The position numbers were made by a program, and so were the translations under genes. Of a stretch of DNA of 8,606 nucleotides, positions 5,976 to 8,606 are shown one piece after another. Source of the DNA: Victivallis vadensis (GTDB lineage: Bacteria; Verrucomicrobiota; Lentisphaeria; Victivallales; GWF2-50-93); NCBI GenBank assembly GCA_020718525.1, contig DYRX01000186.1, forward strand, positions 1-8,606. The letters are read 5' to 3'. Below the pieces are notes generated by a model. That model did not search any database and was not told the origin of the DNA. It was given only the letters and a program-made list of their open reading frames with translations. The stretch's first letter is position 1. Every line of letters begins with the position of its first letter.

Positions 5976-8408
5976 ATGGCGAAATTTAAATTGTCAAACT
6001 TGAAGCCGGGGGCTTTCTTCGTTCTGGACGGAGCTACAGGAACCGAACTCCAGAAGATGGGGATGCCGGACGGGGAAAGTCCAGAGTCCTGGGGACTAAA
6101 AAATCCGGAAAAGCTTTCCGAAATCCACTCTGCATACTTGGAAGCCGGCTCGGACATCGTCTATTCATGCACCTTCGGAGGGAATCCGTTCAAGCTGGCG
6201 GAATTCGGCATGGACAAGGACTGCCGCAAGATCAACTGCGAACTTGCGAAAATCGCAAAGAAGGCGCTGGGTGGCAAAGGCTTTGTCGCGGGGGACATCG
6301 GTCCGAGCGGCCTCTTCGTCGAGCCCTTCGGACAGCTTCCCTTCGAGGATGCCGTTTCGGGATTCAAAAAGCAGATACGCGGACTCGAAGACGGCGGCGC
6401 AGATTTGCTCGTGATCGAAACTATGATGGACATACAGGAGGCTCGCGCGGCGCTCATCGCCGCCAAGGAGGCGACATCATTGCCGGTCGTGGTCTCAATG
6501 ACTTTCTCCGACGATGGCAGGACACTGACAGGAAGCGATCCTCTCGCGGCGCTTGTGACCTTGCAGAGTCTGGGTGCCGACGCCGTCGGATGCAACTGCT
6601 CACTCGGACCAGAGGCGATACTTGCAATGATCATTGAAATGAGCCGACACAGCAAAGTTCCACTTTTTGCCAAGCCGAACGCGGGTCTCCCGAAGCTTGT
6701 CGACGGAAAAACTGTTTTCGACATGAGCCCGGACGAATTTGCGGATTTCGCACCAAAATTTCTTGAAGCGGGCGTTGCCATGCTAGGCGGATGCTGTGGG
6801 ACAACACCTGACTTTATACGGGCGATCAGAAGGTCTCTATCGTCTTGCAAGGTTTCTTCAAAGGCTCGGAGCGAATGCAGAGAGAGTTCGCTGAGCAGTC
6901 CCAGGAAGGCTCTTTTCTTTACTGCAGGCAAGCCCACTCTAGTTGTGGGGGAGAGAATCAATCCGAGTGGAAAGCAGATCATGAAGGATGAGCTCAAGGA
7001 GGGCAAATTCATGGAACTGCGCAGGCTTGCGATCGAGCAGAAGGAGGCCGGCGCGGATATTCTAGATGTGAATGTAGGCGCTCCGGGTGCAGATGAAAAG
7101 AAAAATCTTCCAGAGGCGGTCAAGATCCTTTCCTCTCTGGTGGATCTTCCGCTCTGCCTAGATTCCTCAGACATCGAGGCGCTGGAAAAGGCGCTGAGGA
7201 TCTATCCGGGCAGAGCCCTGATCAATTCTGTCTCCTTCGAGTCCGTGAAGATAAACAAACTGCTTCCTGCGGCGGCGAAATATGGCGCCATGTTCGTCCT
7301 GCTTCCCCTTGGAGACGACGAGATTCCAATGGAGGCGGAAACTAGGAAATCCTACGTCAAGAAGGTCTTCAAGGCGGCGGCCAGGCACAATTACAGTCCG
7401 GAGGATTTTCTAGTTGACGGCTTGGTGATGACAGTTTCCTCGAACCGAATGGCGGCGGTAGAGACTCTTAAGCTGATTGAGTGGGCTTCGGAGAATTCCT
7501 ACGGAAGCATCGTCGGTCTCTCGAACGTCTCGTTCGGCCTGCCTGAGAGAAAATGGATAAATTCGTCATTTTTGGCGATGGCGGTCTCGCGGGGGCTCAC
7601 TTGTGCGATACTCAATCCGAGCTCGGAGGAGATGCTCTCGATGCGCATGGCTTCGGACGTCCTTGCTGGCCGAGATCCGAACTGCAAGAACTATGTTCAG
7701 AAGTTTCAGCAGGGCAAAGGCGAAGCTCCCAGAAAGAGCGATGCATCCAAGCTTCTCGGCACTCCGGAAGAACAGCTTTACGAAGCGGTTCTGAAAGGAA
7801 ACAAGGATGCGATACAGGATCTTGTAAGGAGAGCTTTGGATTCGGGGACGGAAGCCTCCGTCATCGTTGACAAAACTTTGATTCCAGCGATAAATCAGGT
7901 GGGCGATCTTTTCGACAAAAAACAATATTATCTCCCCCAGCTCATCATGAGCGCCGAAGCGATGAAGGCGGCTTTCGATCTTCTCGAGCCCCTTCTGATG
8001 AAGGGCCTGGCAGGATCCGGCGCGGCGAAGCAGAAGACAAAGGTCATATTGGCGACCGTGAAAGGCGATATCCACGACATTGGCAAGAACATCGTCGCGC
8101 TCATGCTGAAGAACTATGGCTTCGAGGTTATTGATCTGGGCAAGGATGTCTCCTCGGAAAAGATCCTGGCGTCTCTTGTGGAAAGCGGCGCCGAGCTTGT
8201 CGGACTCTCAGCTCTGATGACGACAACAATGGGAGTCATGGGAGAGATAATCTCGACTTGCCGAAACGGAGGGTTTCCAAAGGTCAAGTTCATGGTCGGC
8301 GGAGCGGTGCTTGATCAGTCCTATGCCGACCAGATTGGGGCCGACGGCTACGCTCCGGATTCAGTCGAGGCCGTAAAATTGGCGAAAAAACTTTCGGGAT
8401 TGGCGTAG
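5976..8408 (+). CDS. metH: Cobalamin-dependent methionine synthase without reactivation domain
   Basis: The enzyme transfers a methyl group from methyltetrahydrofolate through cobalamin to homocysteine, making methionine in the cytoplasm. Domain order for the 810-aa product follows. (1) Homocysteine-binding barrel, about 1-290, opening with LDGATGTELQ and carrying the zinc ligands C208 (GCNCSLG) and C273-C274 (GGCCGT). (2) Pterin-binding barrel, about 320-570, with VGERINPSG (324-332), DVNVGAPG (364-371) and GLSNVSFGLP (514-523). (3) Helical cobalamin cap, about 596-672. (4) Rossmann cobalamin domain, 689-810, with D698-x-H700-x-x-G703 (GDIHDIG; H700 is the cobalt ligand), S745 in VGLSAL and the late VGGA motif. 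The protein ends there: the AdoMet-binding activation domain of E. coli MetH (about 1,200 aa) is absent, as in Thermotoga maritima MetH. Reductive reactivation would need a separate partner. No cobalamin or SAM riboswitch fits in the 40-bp gap upstream, so it is probably expressed from the M16 transcript. Confidence 0.93.
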   Translation: MAKFKLSNLKPGAFFVLDGATGTELQKMGMPDGESPESWGLKNPEKLSEIHSAYLEAGSDIVYSCTFGGNPFKLAEFGMDKDCRKINCELAKIAKKALGGKGFVAGDIGPSGLFVEPFGQLPFEDAVSGFKKQIRGLEDGGADLLVIETMMDIQEARAALIAAKEATSLPVVVSMTFSDDGRTLTGSDPLAALVTLQSLGADAVGCNCSLGPEAILAMIIEMSRHSKVPLFAKPNAGLPKLVDGKTVFDMSPDEFADFAPKFLEAGVAMLGGCCGTTPDFIRAIRRSLSSCKVSSKARSECRESSLSSPRKALFFTAGKPTLVVGERINPSGKQIMKDELKEGKFMELRRLAIEQKEAGADILDVNVGAPGADEKKNLPEAVKILSSLVDLPLCLDSSDIEALEKALRIYPGRALINSVSFESVKINKLLPAAAKYGAMFVLLPLGDDEIPMEAETRKSYVKKVFKAAARHNYSPEDFLVDGLVMTVSSNRMAAVETLKLIEWASENSYGSIVGLSNVSFGLPERKWINSSFLAMAVSRGLTCAILNPSSEEMLSMRMASDVLAGRDPNCKNYVQKFQQGKGEAPRKSDASKLLGTPEEQLYEAVLKGNKDAIQDLVRRALDSGTEASVIVDKTLIPAINQVGDLFDKKQYYLPQLIMSAEAMKAAFDLLEPLLMKGLAGSGAAKQKTKVILATVKGDIHDIGKNIVALMLKNYGFEVIDLGKDVSSEKILASLVESGAELVGLSALMTTTMGVMGEIISTCRNGGFPKVKFMVGGAVLDQSYADQIGADGYAPDSVEAVKLAKKLSGLA

Positions 8409-8490
8409 AATTCCTTGGCAAATTTCTGATTTTGCAAGTGGCTCTTGATGTAAAGATTCGCTGGACGACGTAGTGCCTTGAATATTTACC

Positions 8491-8604
8491 TCAATTGGGA
8501 AAGCCGGGCTGGAATGCTTTGAAAACTGTATCGTATAGGAAATTGTATTTCTTATAATTTTCGTAATCGTAGTCGCTATCGCTATCAGCGGAGCGGCAAT
8601 CGAT
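8491..8604 (-). CDS. Possible C-terminal end of a convergent gene (uncertain)
   Basis: Read on the minus strand from the right edge, one frame stays open for 37 codons to a TGA at 8493-8491. It begins IDCRSADSDSDYDYENY, continues KKYNFLYDTVFKAFQ and ends PGFPN. The Asp/Ser/Tyr run comes directly from the hexanucleotide repeat; the rest has a plausible amino-acid mix. An open stretch of this length is expected by chance fairly often, and I recognise no family. It could be the tail of a convergent gene whose body lies to the right, or non-coding repeat-derived sequence. Confidence 0.25.
   Translation of the reverse strand: MDCRSADSDSDYDYENYKKYNFLYDTVFKAFQPGFPN
8561..8590. repeat. Imperfect hexanucleotide tandem repeat (TCGNNN)n
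   Basis: Five consecutive 6-bp units occur: TCGTAA, TCGTAG, TCGCTA, TCGCTA, TCAGCG. The first four share TCG and the last is degenerate. On the minus strand the units read as alternating acidic and Ser/Tyr codons (DSDSDYDYE). From memory, similar TCGTAA/TCGCTA-type arrays are common in intergenic regions of some bacterial genomes, often near four-helix-bundle (23S rRNA intervening-sequence) protein genes; this is not verified here. Confidence 0.6.
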
Positions 8605-8606
8605 AA

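Larger units (their letters stand above)
8409..8606. other. Intergenic right end with tandem repeat
   Basis: These 198 bp follow the metH stop. No plus-strand gene is visible. A weak imperfect hairpin (arms 8414-8423 and 8429-8438, two mismatches, no U-tract) is a poor terminator candidate. The right end holds a hexanucleotide tandem repeat (8561-8590) and an open minus-strand frame ending at 8491. The stretch is clearly more AT-rich than metH. Confidence 0.5.

Noticed and set aside
6161..7174. Long minus-strand open frame (337 codons) inside metH
   Set aside because: It lies entirely antisense to a well-supported conserved gene. Its translation is Ser/Arg/Pro-rich with no recognisable motif, which is typical of an antisense shadow.
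8414..8438. Hairpin after metH as an intrinsic terminator
   Set aside because: The arms pair with two central mismatches, the stem is AT-rich and no U-tract follows. It is not a convincing terminator.
8539..8606. Plus-strand hydrophobic frame reading EIVFLIIFVIVVAIAI
   Set aside because: It looks like a membrane helix but has a stop just upstream (8536-8538), no start codon and no ribosome binding site. The pattern comes from the hexanucleotide repeat.
1..8606. CRISPR array, tRNA/rRNA genes, insertion sequence or prophage genes
   Set aside because: I saw no regularly spaced direct repeats, tRNA-like cloverleaf, transposase motifs or phage proteins on either strand.

Overview
The window is a compact, all-plus-strand bacterial chromosomal segment. 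It most likely comes from the PVC group (Planctomycetes, Verrucomicrobia, Lentisphaerae and relatives). The best clue is the 140-aa protein at 2875-3297, which I recognise as the Minf_1886 family (TIGR04138), a family described as restricted to Planctomycetes and Verrucomicrobia-type bacteria. Fairly balanced base composition and a methionine synthase without a reactivation domain fit, but a phylum cannot be fixed from this sequence alone.

Layout. Positions 1-68 hold the last residues of a regulator ending in a Fis-type helix-turn-helix, as in sigma-54 activators. A roughly 200-bp AT-rich gap (69-270) holds a candidate promoter, a small perfect inverted repeat and a weak sigma-54-like element. 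A small orphan lipoprotein (271-780) follows. Next is a CCA-adding enzyme/poly(A) polymerase family nucleotidyltransferase with an HD domain (820-2190). Then come a promoter-like element and a tightly packed pair: a coiled-coil LysM lipoprotein (2256-2864) and the Minf_1886-family protein (2875-3297, GTG start, 10 bp downstream). A two-half M16 zinc peptidase (3389-5935) and a cobalamin-dependent methionine synthase (5976-8408) complete the plus-strand genes. The last 198 bp hold an imperfect hexanucleotide tandem repeat and an open minus-strand frame that may be the tail of a convergent gene or just repeat-derived sequence.

Function. The genes are mostly housekeeping: tRNA 3'-end maturation or RNA tailing, cell-envelope or peptidoglycan binding, peptide degradation, and methionine/one-carbon metabolism. 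They do not form one pathway. The tight spacing (39, 65, 10, 91 and 40 bp) suggests one to three transcription units.

Novelty. I see no clear new defence, mobile or biosynthetic system. The least explained parts are the orphan lipoprotein next to the regulator, the LysM/Minf_1886 pair, and the repeat-bearing right end.
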